Source: an uncultured Pseudophaeobacter sp.
GTDB lineage: Bacteria > Pseudomonadota > Alphaproteobacteria > Rhodobacterales > Rhodobacteraceae
Direction of reading: 5' to 3'
DNA length: 64,000 bases
NCBI GenBank assembly: GCA_905479575.1
Contig: CAJQNB010000029.1
Coordinates: 18,523 to 82,522, forward strand
Part shown: in pieces, positions 1 to 9,426 of the stretch
Position numbering within the stretch: the stretch's first letter is position 1
Layout: each line of letters opens with the position of its first letter
Translations under genes and position numbers: made by a program
The notes under the pieces: generated by a model
The model's database searches: none
What the model was told of the DNA's origin: nothing
The model's input: only the letters and a program-made list of their open reading frames with translations

Positions 1-2
1 TT

Positions 3-416
3 ATTGGCGGTTGGGAAGGGCTGCGCCAGGAGGCCTACCGCGATGTGGTTGGTGTCTGGACCGTCTGTTACGGCAAAACCCAGGAGGTAGCGCCAGGCGA
101 TCGCTATAGCAAGGCGGAATGCGACCAGTTGCTGGCGGCTGAAATTCTGGCCTATGAGGCCGCGCTTGATCAATGTCTTAAGGTGACAGTGCCGCTGGGT
201 ATGAAGATTGCCCTGGTGTCCTGGACCTACAATGTGGGGGCCAGGGCGGCTTGCCAATCAACCTTGCTCCGGCTTGCAAATGCAGGGGACCTGGAGGGGG
301 CCTGCAATGAGTTGCCGCGCTGGAACCGGGCAGGCGGCAAGGTCTGGCGTGGCCTGACCCGGCGCCGGTTTTCGGAAATGGAAATGTGCCATGCAGCTCT
401 GAAAGACGCCAGATGA
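3..416 (+). CDS. Phage-type lysozyme (GH24-like endolysin), 5' end outside window
   Basis: The reading frame is open from the first bases of the window, so the true start lies upstream. The visible 137 residues begin IGGWEGLRQEAYRDVVGVWT and continue to a YGKT motif. This is the catalytic-Glu / Tyr-Arg-Asp / Gly-x-Trp-Thr-x-x-Tyr-Gly signature of T4/P1/lambdoid-type lysozymes (GH24), and a later ALVSWTYNVG segment matches the family's conserved helix. Such enzymes cut the glycan backbone of peptidoglycan at host lysis. The stop codon overlaps the next gene (ATGA), which encodes an inner-spanin-like protein, so this is the end of a lysis cassette. A holin or signal-anchor segment would have to lie upstream and cannot be seen. 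Confidence 0.85.
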   Translation: MGGWEGLRQEAYRDVVGVWTVCYGKTQEVAPGDRYSKAECDQLLAAEILAYEAALDQCLKVTVPLGMKIALVSWTYNVGARAACQSTLLRLANAGDLEGACNELPRWNRAGGKVWRGLTRRRFSEMEMCHAALKDAR

Positions 417-748
417 CCCTGGTCTGGCTGCTGCGCAATCTGCCTGTTCTGGCGGTGGCACTGGGGGGCGCGGTACTGGTCCTGTGGGGCGGGCGGCTAA
501 TGCAGGAACGAACCCGGCTGAGTGCTGAACTGGGACAGCTGCAAAGACAGTTGTCCACGGCCCTGATTGAGCTGGACCGCGCACAAGAGGCGGCGCGCAT
601 TCACCGCGCCCATTTGGCCCGTGCCGAAGACGCGGCGCGGCGCTGGTCTGGAATTGCCAATGATCTGCAACGGATGGAGGGCCAGGATGCGCCTTTGTCA
701 CCTCTGCTTGGCTATACTGCTGAGCGCCTGTACCAAACCCGCCCCTAG
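413..748 (+). CDS. Rz-like inner spanin (membrane-anchored coiled coil)
   Basis: This 111-residue protein starts MTLVWLLRNLPVLAVALGGA and is translationally coupled to the lysozyme (ATG at 413 overlaps the TGA at 414-416). It has one N-terminal membrane segment (about residues 4-24) followed by a long Gln/Arg/Ala-rich, coiled-coil-like helix (about 30-90). This is the layout of Rz-type inner-membrane spanins, which join an outer-membrane lipoprotein to disrupt the outer membrane at lysis. Its 3' end overlaps a second gene in another frame that encodes a small lipoprotein. The call rests on topology and gene order, because spanins share little sequence. An upstream in-frame ATG at 386 exists, but 413 gives the usual 4-bp overlap. 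Confidence 0.62.
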   Translation: MTLVWLLRNLPVLAVALGGAVLVLWGGRLMQERTRLSAELGQLQRQLSTALIELDRAQEAARIHRAHLARAEDAARRWSGIANDLQRMEGQDAPLSPLLGYTAERLYQTRP

Positions 749-941
749 GGTCATTCTCGCCCCGCATCCGGTACCGCCCGACCTGTTGCGCCCCTGCGCC
801 GGATATCAAGGCCCGCTGCCACGCACCGAAGGCGGCCTTGCCAAAGCGATCATTGCCGAAGCCCAGGGGCGGGCCTGTGCAAATGCCAGGCTGGTGGCGG
901 TGGCAGAGATCCTGTCGAAACCGGATCCAAAGGACGGTTGA
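687..941 (+). CDS. Rz1-like outer-membrane spanin lipoprotein, overlapping Rz
   Basis: The ATG at 687 follows GGAGGGCCAGG and starts inside the 3' end of the inner-spanin gene, in a different frame (62-bp overlap). The protein begins MRLCHLCLAILLSACTKPAP, a lipoprotein signal with lipobox LSAC, and the mature N-terminus is proline-rich as in Rz1. At 84 residues it is longer than lambda Rz1. The C-terminal half (EGGLAKAIIAEAQGRACANA) is probably helical. Overlapping Rz/Rz1 genes directly after an endolysin are diagnostic of phage lysis cassettes. The function is inferred from this arrangement. Confidence 0.62.
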   Translation: MRLCHLCLAILLSACTKPAPRVILAPHPVPPDLLRPCAGYQGPLPRTEGGLAKAIIAEAQGRACANARLVAVAEILSKPDPKDG

Positions 942-950
942 TGTTTTTTT
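919..950 (+). terminator. Weak candidate terminator after the lysis cassette
   Basis: AACCG at about 920-924 can pair with CGGTT at 935-939, with a short inner TCC/GGA stem, and a run of seven T follows at 944-950. The stem is short and separated from the T run by a few bases, so this is tentative. Confidence 0.3.
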
Positions 951-1327
951 GCCTGAACCGGCTGAAATAAAGCGCAGCGCAGGGCCAAAGAAACGGGGCA
1001 CTTACCGTTGTGGGAAAACAAAACGATTCCGTGATCGGCGAAAAAAACTGATCAATTCATAGTGCGTCTCGCTGGGTGCAATGCTGCTTTGATTTGAGTG
1101 CAGGCGCTAAGTGACGTAGTTCACTTAACTGTGTTTGGTATTTGAAAAAAGTGACCGAATACATTGGCAGGAAAGCAAAATATTGCCAATTTCTGCTCCC
1201 TGGCAAAGCGCAATTAATTTCAAGACTGCGCGCCAAAAAAACTGATTGTTATATGTCAGGCGAGGAACGGATCCCTGGGATGGGGGGAGTACGGGCCACA
1301 TACGTTCAACCAGGAGACTCTAGATCC
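942..1327. other. Non-coding stretch between lysis cassette and porin
   Basis: No convincing gene was seen in these 386 bases. The first part is the 3' flank of the lysis cassette and the rest is the porin leader. It is more AT-rich than its surroundings and contains a 20-bp palindrome at 1108-1127 and two similar AAAAAACTGATT/C-type stretches (near 1042 and 1235). Confidence 0.6.
1108..1127. promoter_or_regulatory. Palindrome TAAGTGA-N6-TCACTTA upstream of porin
   Basis: There are perfect 7-base arms with a 6-base spacer, 200 bp upstream of the porin start, in an AT-rich leader with no gene. The geometry fits a dimeric regulator's operator. The regulator is not recognised. Confidence 0.4.
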
Positions 1328-2446
1328 ATGAGCACCAAATTCGTATTGCGCAGCAGCGCGGCTGTCGCCGCAGCTTTGCTCGCAGCCCCGGCATTTGCGG
1401 GCCCCACCTACACCAATGACAACGGCGGCAGCTTCCGCTAGTATGGTCAGTTTAACCCATCCTTCCAGTCTTTCGACGATGGCGTCGAAGAGTACAACCG
1501 CCTGTCTGACAACTCCTCGTCGAACTCGCGGATCGGTTTCTGGGTTGAACAAGCCTTTGGCGAGAACACCCTGAAGTTCCGTTTCGAAACGGCCTTTGGT
1601 TTCCGCGCCTCCGATGGCACTGACCAGACCTCCAAAGGGGATGTTACCAGCTGGAGCCGCACCAACCTGCGTCACGTTGATCTGCAGTTTGAAACCGCAA
1701 AATACGGTACCTTCTCGGCTGGTCAGGGTTCGATGGCCTCTGACGGCATCACCGGCGCAGACTACTCTGGAACCGGTCTTGGCGCCAACGCGTCGATCGC
1801 TGACATCGGCGGTGGTTACCTGTTCCGCGATGGTGCCGGTAACCTGACCGGCGTGTCCGTGGGCGATGTTACTGCGACATACGACGGTCCGCGTCTGGGT
1901 CGTGTGCGCTATGACAGCACCAACTATGGCGGTTTCACCTTCTCGGCTTCCTACGGGACCGATATTTTGAAAACCAACAACGACCGCGAAACCTACGACG
2001 TTGCGGTTCGCTACAGCAATGATGAGCTGGGCGCCTTTGCTCTGGACGCAGGGCTTGCTGCGGCCTGGACCGAGGAAACCGGCAAGCAGGACAGCCGTGA
2101 CATCTCTGGCTCTGTTGCGCTTTTGCACAAAGACACAGGTATCTCCCTGGCGTTGGCTGCGGGTGAACGCGATATCGCTGGCACCTACACCTATGCCAAG
2201 CTGGGCTATTCCGCTGATCTGATCGCAGCAGGCAAAACCTCCTTCTCGGTGGATTACTATGATGGCTCCGATCAGGTAACAGCAGGCGATTCTTCTGAAT
2301 CCTGGGGGATTGCTGCGGTTCAAAAAATCGACCGTTTCAACGTGGAAACCTACATTGCCTACCGCGATTACTCCTACGCGGATACTTCAGCCACCGCCTA
2401 TCAGGATGCAAATGTGATCCTGGCCGGCGCTCGCTGGAAGTTCTGA
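1328..2446 (+). pseudogene. Porin interrupted by one in-frame TAG codon
   Basis: The ATG at 1328 follows CCAGGAG and encodes a signal peptide (MSTKFVLRSSAAVAAALLAA, cleavage after AFA) and a mature N-terminus GPTYTNDNGGSFR. The next codon (1439-1441) is TAG. The same frame then runs 335 codons to the stop at 2444-2446 and encodes a typical Rhodobacteraceae outer-membrane porin: YGQFNPSFQSFDDGVEEYNR, alternating beta-strand residues and a C-terminal aromatic (ARWKF). No frameshift or further stop occurs, so the lesion is a single substitution, perhaps TGG to TAG because an aromatic residue is expected before YGQFNP. It may be a very recent pseudogene, a sequencing or assembly error, or a suppressed stop. 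Terminator and leader are intact. Confidence 0.85.
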
Positions 2447-2487
2447 AGACAGATTTTCCCCTCGGGTCTTCAGCTCGGTTTTCAAAA

Positions 2488-2524
2488 CAACACGCACGTC
2501 CCCTTGCTGGGGGCGTGTTTTTTT
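2488..2524 (+). terminator. Rho-independent terminator of the porin gene
   Basis: ACACGC and CCCC on the left pair with GGGG and GCGTGT on the right around a TTGCT loop, with a small bulge, and the right arm runs into seven T (2518-2524). It lies 42 bp after the porin stop. Confidence 0.8.
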
Positions 2525-2676
2525 GTGGGAAGATAAAAAAATTCCTAACGAATTGCGCCTTTGAGAGGGGGAAACCGGCAATGGCTCTTGCACCGCGCCG
2601 CCAGTAACAATAGAAGGCCACAAATTGTCTGGGGGCGGTGCCTGCGCACGCGCTCCGAATCTCTATGGGGTATAAC

Positions 2677-4008
2677 ATGCAGGTCACCGAGACGCTGAAC
2701 GAAGGTCTGAAACGCGGCTACGCCATCACGGTTACGGCGGCCGAGCTGGACGCCAAGGTCAATGAAAAGCTGGTCGAAGCCCAGCCGGAAATCGAAATGA
2801 AAGGTTTCCGCAAAGGCAAGGTGCCTATGGCGCTGCTGAAAAAGCAGTTTGGCCAGCGCATGATCGGCGAAGCCATGCAGGAAACCATCGATGGTGCCAT
2901 GAACGAGCACTTCGAAAAAACCGGTGACCGTCCCGCGATGCAGCCCGACGTCAAGATGACCAATGAAGATTGGAAAGAAGGCGACGACGTTGCCGTTGAT
3001 ATGTCCTATGAAGCGCTGCCAGAAATTCCTGAGGTCGACCTGTCTGGTGTGACCCTTGAAAAGCTGGTTGTGAAAGCCGAAGACGAAGCTGTCACCGAAG
3101 CGCTGGAAAACCTGGCTGAAAACGCCCAGGAATTCGAAGCCCGCGATGAAGCAGCGGCTTCTGAGGACGGCGACCAGGTTGTCATCGACTTCCTGGGCAA
3201 GGTTGACGGCGAAGCCTTTGAAGGCGGTGCGGCTGACGATTACCCACTGGTTCTGGGCTCCAATTCCTTCATCCCTGGCTTTGAAGAGCAGCTGGTTGGC
3301 GTCAAGGCTGGCGACGAAAAAGACGTCTCCGTGACCTTCCCCGAAGAGTATCAGGCCGAGCACCTGGCGGGCAAAGAAGCCGTGTTCTCTTGCACCATCA
3401 AAGAGGTCAAGGCGCCTAAAGCGGCCGAGATCAACGACGAGATGGCCAAGAAATTCGGCGCCGAAGATCTGGAGGCTCTGAAGGGTCAGATCCGCGAGCG
3501 TCTCGAATCTGAATATGCCGGTGCAGCCCGTGCTGTGATGAAACGCGCCACCCTGGACAAACTGGACGAGCTGGTCACCTTTGATCTGCCTCCGTCGCTG
3601 GTCGAAGCCGAAGCCAAGCAGATCTCGCATCAGCTGTGGCACGAGGATCACCCAGAGGTCGAGGGCCACGATCACGGCGAAATCGAAACCACCGAAGAGC
3701 ACACCACCCTGGCTGAGCGTCGCGTTCGTCTCGGCCTGCTGCTGGCAGAGCTGGGCCAAAAAGCCGAGGTCGAAGTGACCGATGCGGAAATGACCCAGGC
3801 CATCATGGCACAGGCCCGTCAGTACCCTGGTCAGGAACGTCAGTTCTTTGAATTCATCCAGCAGAACGCTCAGATGCAGCAGCAGCTGCGCGCGCCTTTG
3901 TTTGAAGACAAAGTCATCGACCACCTGTTTGATCAGGCCACCGTTGCTGAAAAAGAAGTCTCCAAAGAGGAACTTCAAAAAGCTGTCGAGGCGCTGGAAG
4001 AAGAATAA
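2677..4008 (+). CDS. tig: Trigger factor, ribosome-associated chaperone
   Basis: This 443-residue cytosolic protein starts [20 protein letters not shown]. The ribosome-binding motif GFRKGKVP is at about residues 44-51, an FKBP-type PPIase domain is near 150-245 ([20 protein letters not shown]) and a helical C-terminal chaperone arm follows. It binds the ribosome exit site and shields nascent chains. ATG 2677 was chosen because the protein then begins exactly at the family N-terminus; in-frame ATGs at 2638 and 2665 would add non-conserved residues. It is a single-gene unit with its own terminator. A His/Glu-rich loop ([16 protein letters not shown], about residues 327-342) stands out and could bind metal. 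Confidence 0.97.
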   Translation: MQVTETLNEGLKRGYAITVTAAELDAKVNEKLVEAQPEIEMKGFRKGKVPMALLKKQFGQRMIGEAMQETIDGAMNEHFEKTGDRPAMQPDVKMTNEDWKEGDDVAVDMSYEALPEIPEVDLSGVTLEKLVVKAEDEAVTEALENLAENAQEFEARDEAAASEDGDQVVIDFLGKVDGEAFEGGAADDYPLVLGSNSFIPGFEEQLVGVKAGDEKDVSVTFPEEYQAEHLAGKEAVFSCTIKEVKAPKAAEINDEMAKKFGAEDLEALKGQIRERLESEYAGAARAVMKRATLDKLDELVTFDLPPSLVEAEAKQISHQLWHEDHPEVEGHDHGEIETTEEHTTLAERRVRLGLLLAELGQKAEVEVTDAEMTQAIMAQARQYPGQERQFFEFIQQNAQMQQQLRAPLFEDKVIDHLFDQATVAEKEVSKEELQKAVEALEEE

Positions 4009-4030
4009 ACTCAATCCTTTTGAGTATTAC

Positions 4031-4059
4031 GGGGTCGCCTTTTGGGCGGCCCTTTTTTG
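4031..4059 (+). terminator. Terminator of tig
   Basis: GGGTCGCC pairs with GGCGGCCC (one G-U) around a short T-rich loop, followed by CTTTTTTG. It begins 23 bp after the tig stop. Confidence 0.85.
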
Positions 4060-4212
4060 TTTTAAAATAATGGAACTGTTTGATGTTTCGGATTTTGGGC
4101 TCATGCTAATTTCGTAATAGAAAAATATCTTCACAACCCTTGCGGTAAATAAGACTATCGTAATTCTTTTATCCGATCGTGAATCCCATATTGATTCACA
4201 CGGGATGAAACG

Positions 4213-6615
4213 ATGGTTGCTAGTTCTGCGAAGAGATTGCGGAGATTTTCTCCTGCCAATGCGAAGACCAAAACAAAGGTCATGTCTGTGGCATTGTTTC
4301 CTTTGGCTCTCATTGCTGCAGTAGGCGCATTGGCGGTTTATGATCTGCAACGCATGGAAGAGACCTCTCATAAGGTCGATCATTCGCAGCAAATTATGGA
4401 CCAGGTTGCGACCCTCAACGCAGCGGCGTTTGAGATGGAGGCAGGCCTGCGCGGTTATGAGTTGGCGGGTCAAGAACGCTATCTGGAACCCTATGAAAAA
4501 GGTTCGGCCGAGACCTTTGCCGCCCTTGAGGAACTGTCTGTATCCGTCCGTGACGATCCCGCGATGGCAGAGCGTTTAAGCGAGGCTGAAAACACACTGC
4601 GCGCCTGGCAGTCCGATGTTGCTGAACAGGCCATCAACCTGCGACGTGACATTGGCGATGCCATGACCATGAATGACATGGCCTCAGAGGTTAAGACGGC
4701 CAAGGGGACAGTGTTCTTCGAGGCGTTTCGCTCTGAAATCGAACAATTCATCGAAGAGGAAGAGGTTCGTCTGGCTGATCGCCGTCAGGTTTTTATGACC
4801 ATGGTTAAAACTGGCATTGCCAGCCCAGATTTCATGAACAGTTCGCTGATTGCCGTTGAACAGGCCCATTCAATCATCAGTGAGGCCAAGGATCTCTTGG
4901 CGGTTGCTGTGGATATGGAATCCAGCATGCGCGGCTATCTGTTGACCGGAGAAAAGGCTTCTCTGGAGCCGTATAACATCGGCATCGAGACTTTTGATCG
5001 CTTGGTCGCCAGCCTGACTGAGAAATCCAGTGAGAGCCTGATGCAGGAGATCCGCATCACCAAATTGGCAAAGATCATAGCGGATTGGCGTCAACAGGCG
5101 GTTGAGCCCCTGCTGGCGCTGCGCCGTGAAATTGGCGATGCCAAGACCATGGATGATATGGCTGATTTTGTAGCCGAGGGGCGCGGTGCTGCCTATTTTG
5201 CAGAGTTTTCCGAAATCATGGCTTCTTTCGAAGCAGAGGTACTTACCACGATGCGGGCGCGACAGGCTGAAAATGCTGAAATTTCAGCGCTGACCCAAAC
5301 CATGATTCCTGCAGCGATTTTTGTGGCCATTCTGCTGGGCGGTGCCTTTGCCTTGATCGTGGGCGGCAGCCTGGCCCGCGCGGTCAATCGCATTACGGTG
5401 TCGATGAAAGGTCTGGCCGATGGGAACAACACGGTCGAGATCCAGGGGCAGGATCGCGGTGACGAGATTGGCCAGATGGCCCGGGCGCTGGATGTTTTCC
5501 GCGATGCGCTGGTCGAAATGCAGGCTCTGGAGAAGAAAAAGGCCGAAGGCCGTGATGCAGAGCTGAACCAGATGGTAGAGCACCTGAGCCGGGTGTTGTC
5601 GCAGCTGTCGGATGGCAATCTTATGGTACAGATTGAGGAGCAGTTCCCAGAGGGATATGAAAAGCTGCGCGGTGATTTCAATCAGACTGTCATTACCCTA
5701 AAGAGCATCGTTGGAGACGTTATGGCCACCTCCAGCAGTATCGGTAATGGCGCCGTTGAGATCAGCCAGGCCTCGACGGACCTGTCCCATCGCACCGAGA
5801 GTCAGGCGGCAACCCTGGAAGAAACCGCGGCTGCCTTGGATGAGCTGACACAGTCGGTGAAATCCGCCGCCGAAGGGGCAAAAGCGGTCGAACAGACCAT
5901 GGAGGCGGCCCGCGTCGAGGCTGAAAGCAGCGATGTTGTGGTTCAAAAAGCGGTCGCGGCGATGACCAAAATCGAAAGCTCCTCTCAAAGCATTGCGCAG
6001 ATTATTTCTGTGATTGATGACATCGCCTTTCAGACCAATCTGCTGGCGCTGAATGCCGGGGTGGAAGCCGCACGTGCTGGTGAGGCGGGGCGTGGGTTTG
6101 CCGTGGTGGCGAGCGAAGTACGTGCCTTGGCTCAGCGGTCTTCGGCTGCAGCGATGGAAATCAAAACGCTTATAGAAGACAGCGGCAAACAGGTCGGTGA
6201 GGGCGTGGATCTGGTGGGGCAGGCGGGCGACGCGCTGCAAACCATCGTTGAACAGGTGAGCCGGATCTCGACACAGCTTTCCGATATTGCCGAAGGTGCC
6301 GTCGAACAGTCCACAGGGCTTAACGAGATCAATACTGGCATGATTCAGCTTGATCAGGTGACGCAGCAAAATGCCGCGATGGTGGAAGAGGCCACAGCGG
6401 CCAGTATTCTGCTCAAAACCGATGCGGGAAAACTCGCTGATTTGATGGGGAATTTTCAGATCTCGCATCAACCCCGCTCCTTGGGTGCGGACGCCAGCCC
6501 TGCGGGTGCAGTGGCAACTGCGCTGCGGGATGTTGAGCCGACAGAGAGCTGGGACAGTGTCGCCGAGGTCGCGCCGATGATGGCTGCAACCGGGACGGAT
6601 GGCATCCGGGCGTAG
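4213..6615 (+). CDS. Methyl-accepting chemotaxis protein with duplicated CHASE3-like sensor
   Basis: This is an 800-residue transmembrane chemoreceptor. TM1 is about residues 24-43 and TM2 about 363-386. The periplasmic region contains two copies of a CHASE3-like unit with an exact 160-residue period: RGYELAG at 80 and RGYLLTG at 240, LEPY at 91 and 251, LRRDIGDA at 143 and LRREIGDA at 303. After TM2 come a HAMP domain (about 388-440), a second HAMP-like linker ([20 protein letters not shown], about 472) and the MA signalling domain with its hairpin tip near 600-640 ([20 protein letters not shown]). The C-terminus (TGTDGIRA) lacks a CheR-binding pentapeptide. The ligand is unknown. The gene stands alone with no che genes nearby. 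Confidence 0.93.
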   Translation: MVASSAKRLRRFSPANAKTKTKVMSVALFPLALIAAVGALAVYDLQRMEETSHKVDHSQQIMDQVATLNAAAFEMEAGLRGYELAGQERYLEPYEKGSAETFAALEELSVSVRDDPAMAERLSEAENTLRAWQSDVAEQAINLRRDIGDAMTMNDMASEVKTAKGTVFFEAFRSEIEQFIEEEEVRLADRRQVFMTMVKTGIASPDFMNSSLIAVEQAHSIISEAKDLLAVAVDMESSMRGYLLTGEKASLEPYNIGIETFDRLVASLTEKSSESLMQEIRITKLAKIIADWRQQAVEPLLALRREIGDAKTMDDMADFVAEGRGAAYFAEFSEIMASFEAEVLTTMRARQAENAEISALTQTMIPAAIFVAILLGGAFALIVGGSLARAVNRITVSMKGLADGNNTVEIQGQDRGDEIGQMARALDVFRDALVEMQALEKKKAEGRDAELNQMVEHLSRVLSQLSDGNLMVQIEEQFPEGYEKLRGDFNQTVITLKSIVGDVMATSSSIGNGAVEISQASTDLSHRTESQAATLEETAAALDELTQSVKSAAEGAKAVEQTMEAARVEAESSDVVVQKAVAAMTKIESSSQSIAQIISVIDDIAFQTNLLALNAGVEAARAGEAGRGFAVVASEVRALAQRSSAAAMEIKTLIEDSGKQVGEGVDLVGQAGDALQTIVEQVSRISTQLSDIAEGAVEQSTGLNEINTGMIQLDQVTQQNAAMVEEATAASILLKTDAGKLADLMGNFQISHQPRSLGADASPAGAVATALRDVEPTESWDSVAEVAPMMAATGTDGIRA

Positions 6616-6656
6616 GGCGGTTGCTGATATCCAGGATTGCACCTGATAAATAATAA

Positions 6657-6690
6657 GGGCCCGCCAGATCTGCGGGCCCTTTTCTATTTT
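6657..6690. terminator. Bidirectional terminator between the chemoreceptor gene and cpdB
   Basis: There is a perfect 8-bp stem GGGCCCGC / GCGGGCCC with a 7-base loop (6665-6671). It is followed by TTTTCTATTTTG on the plus strand and flanked by TTATTATTTAT on the minus strand, so it can serve both convergent genes. Confidence 0.85.
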
Positions 6691-6729
6691 GTTTACTGGC
6701 GGGGTCAGCCGCCCGGACGGTCGACCCTA

Positions 6730-8688
6730 CTAGAGGTCAATGCGGAAGCGGGCAAAACCATCGGGACCGTCGCCTGCGGCTGACAGCGTGACACCCTGAA
6801 CATCCTTGGCATAGTCGCTTGCTTTGGGGCCGGTATCGAACAGAACACTGGTGCCGGGCAGGGGCGCAAAGCTCCAGTTGGCATCGGCGCGGGGGCTAAT
6901 GGTGCCCTTCTCCACAATGTAGCGCACAATCACATCGCGGTTGGTGTCAGGCCCTTCAAAGACGATGGTGTCCCCCATAGCGCCGGGGAAATCGCCGCCG
7001 CCGCCGGCACGGTAGTTGTTGGTGGCAATGATGAACTTGGCCGCTGGATCGATTGGCGCGCCGTTGAAGGTCAGGTTGACGATACGATTGGCTTCCGGGT
7101 TCTGCAGAACGCCCTTGCTGCTGAATTTTGACGGCTGGCTCAGGTCGATCTGGTAGCGCACCCCGTCCATCACATCAAAATTGTAGCTTGGGAAGTCAGG
7201 GTTGAGCAGGATCTGGTCTGCCTTGCCCGGCTCTACCTGATTGAACATGCCGGCCGAACGCTCCAGCCAGTCCTTGACCTGGGCGCCGGTCACCAGAACC
7301 GCGCGGGCGGTGTTGGGGTAAAGATATAGGTCCGAGACATTCTTGATCGCCACATCGCCTTTTGGCACATCGGTGAAATACTCAGGCCCGCCACGGCCAC
7401 CGGCCTTGAACGGGGCTGCGGCTGATAGAATTGGCAGGCCTTCGTATTTGGTGCCCCTTAGCATCTGGGCGATGTACCAGCTTTGTGCAATCGACACGAT
7501 CTGCACCGAAGGGTCATCAGCAACCAGGGCAAAATAGCTATGCAGCGGCGCATCGGTTTTCCCCACCGCGCGGCGCACATAGGCCAGGGTTTCCTCGTGC
7601 TGCTGGGCGACAGAGGCCAGCACCTGTGCGTCGCTTTCCGCCAGCGCGGTGATCGAGCGATCCTCATTCCGTTTGGAAATAGGGCGGGCCTCAGCGGCAT
7701 GGCCGACGACGCGCCAGCCACCTGCGTCGCGTTCCAGCATCAAATCAATCAGCCCCAGGTGGCTGCCCCAATAGCCGCCCATGGTGGCGGGTTTGCCCTG
7801 CAGGGTGCCTTTGGCCACGTCGATACCATCCAGCCCGTCATATTTGGAGGAGGGAAACACCAGATGGCTATGGCCGGTCATGATGGCGTCAATGCCGTCC
7901 ACACCAGCCAGCACCAATGAGGCATTCTCCATGCCGTCACGTTCCTGCCCCGCGCCAATGCCAGAGTGGGACAGCGCAATGATGATATCGGCGCCTTTCT
8001 CCTTCATTTCCGGCACATAGGCACGGGCGGCCTGCAGGATATCACGGGCCTGGACATTGCCTTCCAGATGGCGGCGATCCCAGTTCATCACCTGCGGCGG
8101 CACAAAGCCAATGAGGCCAATTTTGATCGCATGTTTAGCGCCCGCGCCATCGGTCAGTTCGCGGTCCATCAGCACATAGGGGGGCAGTAGGGTTTTATCG
8201 TCACGCGGGCCAGCCCCGGTTTCTTTGGCAATATTGGCGCAGACCACCGGGAACTGCGCTCCGGCAAGGGATTTCATTAGGAAATCAAGGCCATAGTTGA
8301 ACTCGTGATTGCCTAGTGTCGAGGCGTCAAAGCCCACGGTATTCATCGCGGCAATCACTGGATGCAGATCGCCTTCGCGCATTCCGCGTTCATAGGCGAT
8401 GTAGTCCCCCATCGGGTTGCCCTGCAAGAAATCGCCATTGTCCAGCAACAGCGCATTGGTGGCCTCTGCCCGGATGTCATTGACGATCGAGGCGGTGCGG
8501 GCCAGACCTACCGTATCGCGGGGTTTGTCGGCGTAATAATCATACGGAAAGACATGCACATGCAGGTCGGTGGTTTCCATCAATCGCAGATGCACCTGGT
8601 TCGAGGCGGCCTGCAGAGAAAACGGGTGCAGCGCGATGAAGCCGGCGCTGCCAGCGAGAAAAGACCGGCGGTCAAGTGAGATCGGCAT
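6730..8688 (-). CDS. cpdB: 2',3'-cyclic-nucleotide 2'-phosphodiesterase / 3'-nucleotidase
   Basis: This 652-residue periplasmic enzyme begins with a twin-arginine signal (MPISLDRRSFLAGSAG). The N-terminal calcineurin-like metallophosphoesterase domain shows its metal motifs in order: TDLHVH, LLLDNGDFLQG, LGNHEFNYG, ALSHSG and TGHSH. A 5'-nucleotidase C-terminal domain fills roughly residues 400-620. Family members hydrolyse 2',3'-cyclic nucleotides and 3'-nucleotides in the periplasm to scavenge nucleosides and phosphate. A Tat signal instead of a Sec signal implies export after folding. It is downstream of, and in the same direction as, the lipoprotein at 8810-9301, with a 121-bp gap, so it may be transcribed separately. 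Confidence 0.93.
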   Translation of the reverse strand: MPISLDRRSFLAGSAGFIALHPFSLQAASNQVHLRLMETTDLHVHVFPYDYYADKPRDTVGLARTASIVNDIRAEATNALLLDNGDFLQGNPMGDYIAYERGMREGDLHPVIAAMNTVGFDASTLGNHEFNYGLDFLMKSLAGAQFPVVCANIAKETGAGPRDDKTLLPPYVLMDRELTDGAGAKHAIKIGLIGFVPPQVMNWDRRHLEGNVQARDILQAARAYVPEMKEKGADIIIALSHSGIGAGQERDGMENASLVLAGVDGIDAIMTGHSHLVFPSSKYDGLDGIDVAKGTLQGKPATMGGYWGSHLGLIDLMLERDAGGWRVVGHAAEARPISKRNEDRSITALAESDAQVLASVAQQHEETLAYVRRAVGKTDAPLHSYFALVADDPSVQIVSIAQSWYIAQMLRGTKYEGLPILSAAAPFKAGGRGGPEYFTDVPKGDVAIKNVSDLYLYPNTARAVLVTGAQVKDWLERSAGMFNQVEPGKADQILLNPDFPSYNFDVMDGVRYQIDLSQPSKFSSKGVLQNPEANRIVNLTFNGAPIDPAAKFIIATNNYRAGGGGDFPGAMGDTIVFEGPDTNRDVIVRYIVEKGTISPRADANWSFAPLPGTSVLFDTGPKASDYAKDVQGVTLSAAGDGPDGFARFRIDL

Positions 8689-8809
8689 GAAGAAACTCCC
8701 AGTGTCAGTTTGCAGCGTAGCTATCCGGTAACGATAACAGCAAAATGACAGGAGTCCCGGCGAATTTGAGCCACAGCACCGACCACAGCTTGTTGAACTG
8801 GGAGGCGGG

Positions 8810-9301
8810 TTATTTCACCAATCCGGTCTCTTTCAACATGCCGCGCCGTTTCGCCTCGTAGTAGTAGCCGCGCGAATAGTGTTTGACCGCAGTATCAAAA
8901 CTGCCATCCGACAAGAGCCAGGCGCCGCGCAGGTATTTCACCGAATACTCAAGGTTTGTATCCGCATCCAGCAAGTCCTTCGGCGCGCCGGAAAACCCCA
9001 TGGAACGTGCGGTGGCCGGCAGGATCTGCAACAGGCCATAGTAGGGGCGGTTGATGGCCTTGGGGCGATGGGTGCTTTCGCGGATTGCCAGGCGATGTAC
9101 CAGGGCGCGCGGAACCTCATAGTGGTCTGCCCAATGGTTGATGCTTTGCCGCAGTTGCGGTGTTTCATTGGGGTAAAGCGGCGGGGTGATTTGGGTTTGT
9201 GCCCCACCTGGTTTGACCGGGCTGCAGGCTGTGGATGCCAGCGGCACGGCCAAGCTCAGCAAAAGAACCATAGTCTTGCCGCTGTTTCTGAATGTCATCA
9301 T
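8810..9301 (-). CDS. Lytic-transglycosylase-like (SLT) lipoprotein
   Basis: This 163-residue protein begins MMTFRNSGKTMVLLLSLAVP and has a lipobox ending STAC, so it is probably a lipid-anchored envelope protein. Residues near 70-110 carry the goose-lysozyme/SLT features: RLAIRESTHRPKAINRPYYG with the probable catalytic Glu in RES, then GLLQILPATARSMGF. The C-terminal segment (YSVKYLRGAW, SRGYYYEAKR) matches the helical end of soluble lytic transglycosylase domains. Such enzymes cleave peptidoglycan to 1,6-anhydro products. A start at 9340 is possible, but it overlaps a TATAAT-like element, so the double ATG at 9301/9298 is preferred. Confidence 0.78.
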   Translation of the reverse strand: MMTFRNSGKTMVLLLSLAVPLASTACSPVKPGGAQTQITPPLYPNETPQLRQSINHWADHYEVPRALVHRLAIRESTHRPKAINRPYYGLLQILPATARSMGFSGAPKDLLDADTNLEYSVKYLRGAWLLSDGSFDTAVKHYSRGYYYEAKRRGMLKETGLVK

Positions 9302-9369
9302 GCAGAGAAATCCACCAGTTGAATTATAGTGTCGGGGCATCGGGGCATCCTAGGCATTCCTTTGGGAAA

Positions 9370-9398
9370 GGAAAGAAAGCCCCGCCTGGATCGGCGGG
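9370..9398 (-). terminator. Terminator after the first glycine-zipper lipoprotein gene
   Basis: On the minus strand CCCGCC-GATCCA-GGCGGG is followed by GCTTTCTTTCC, 28 bp downstream of the stop at 9427. Confidence 0.65.
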
Positions 9399-9426
9399 AA
9401 CTTACTCATTCAGACGCGGGGCGGGG

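Noticed and set aside
2545..4014. A 489-codon open frame antisense to trigger factor
   Set aside because: It mirrors the tig gene in codon periodicity, has low-complexity Phe/Leu/Gln-rich content and no ribosome site; tig itself is certain.
5698..6642. Long antisense open frame across the chemoreceptor signalling domain
   Set aside because: It exists only because of strong GC bias at third positions of the real gene.
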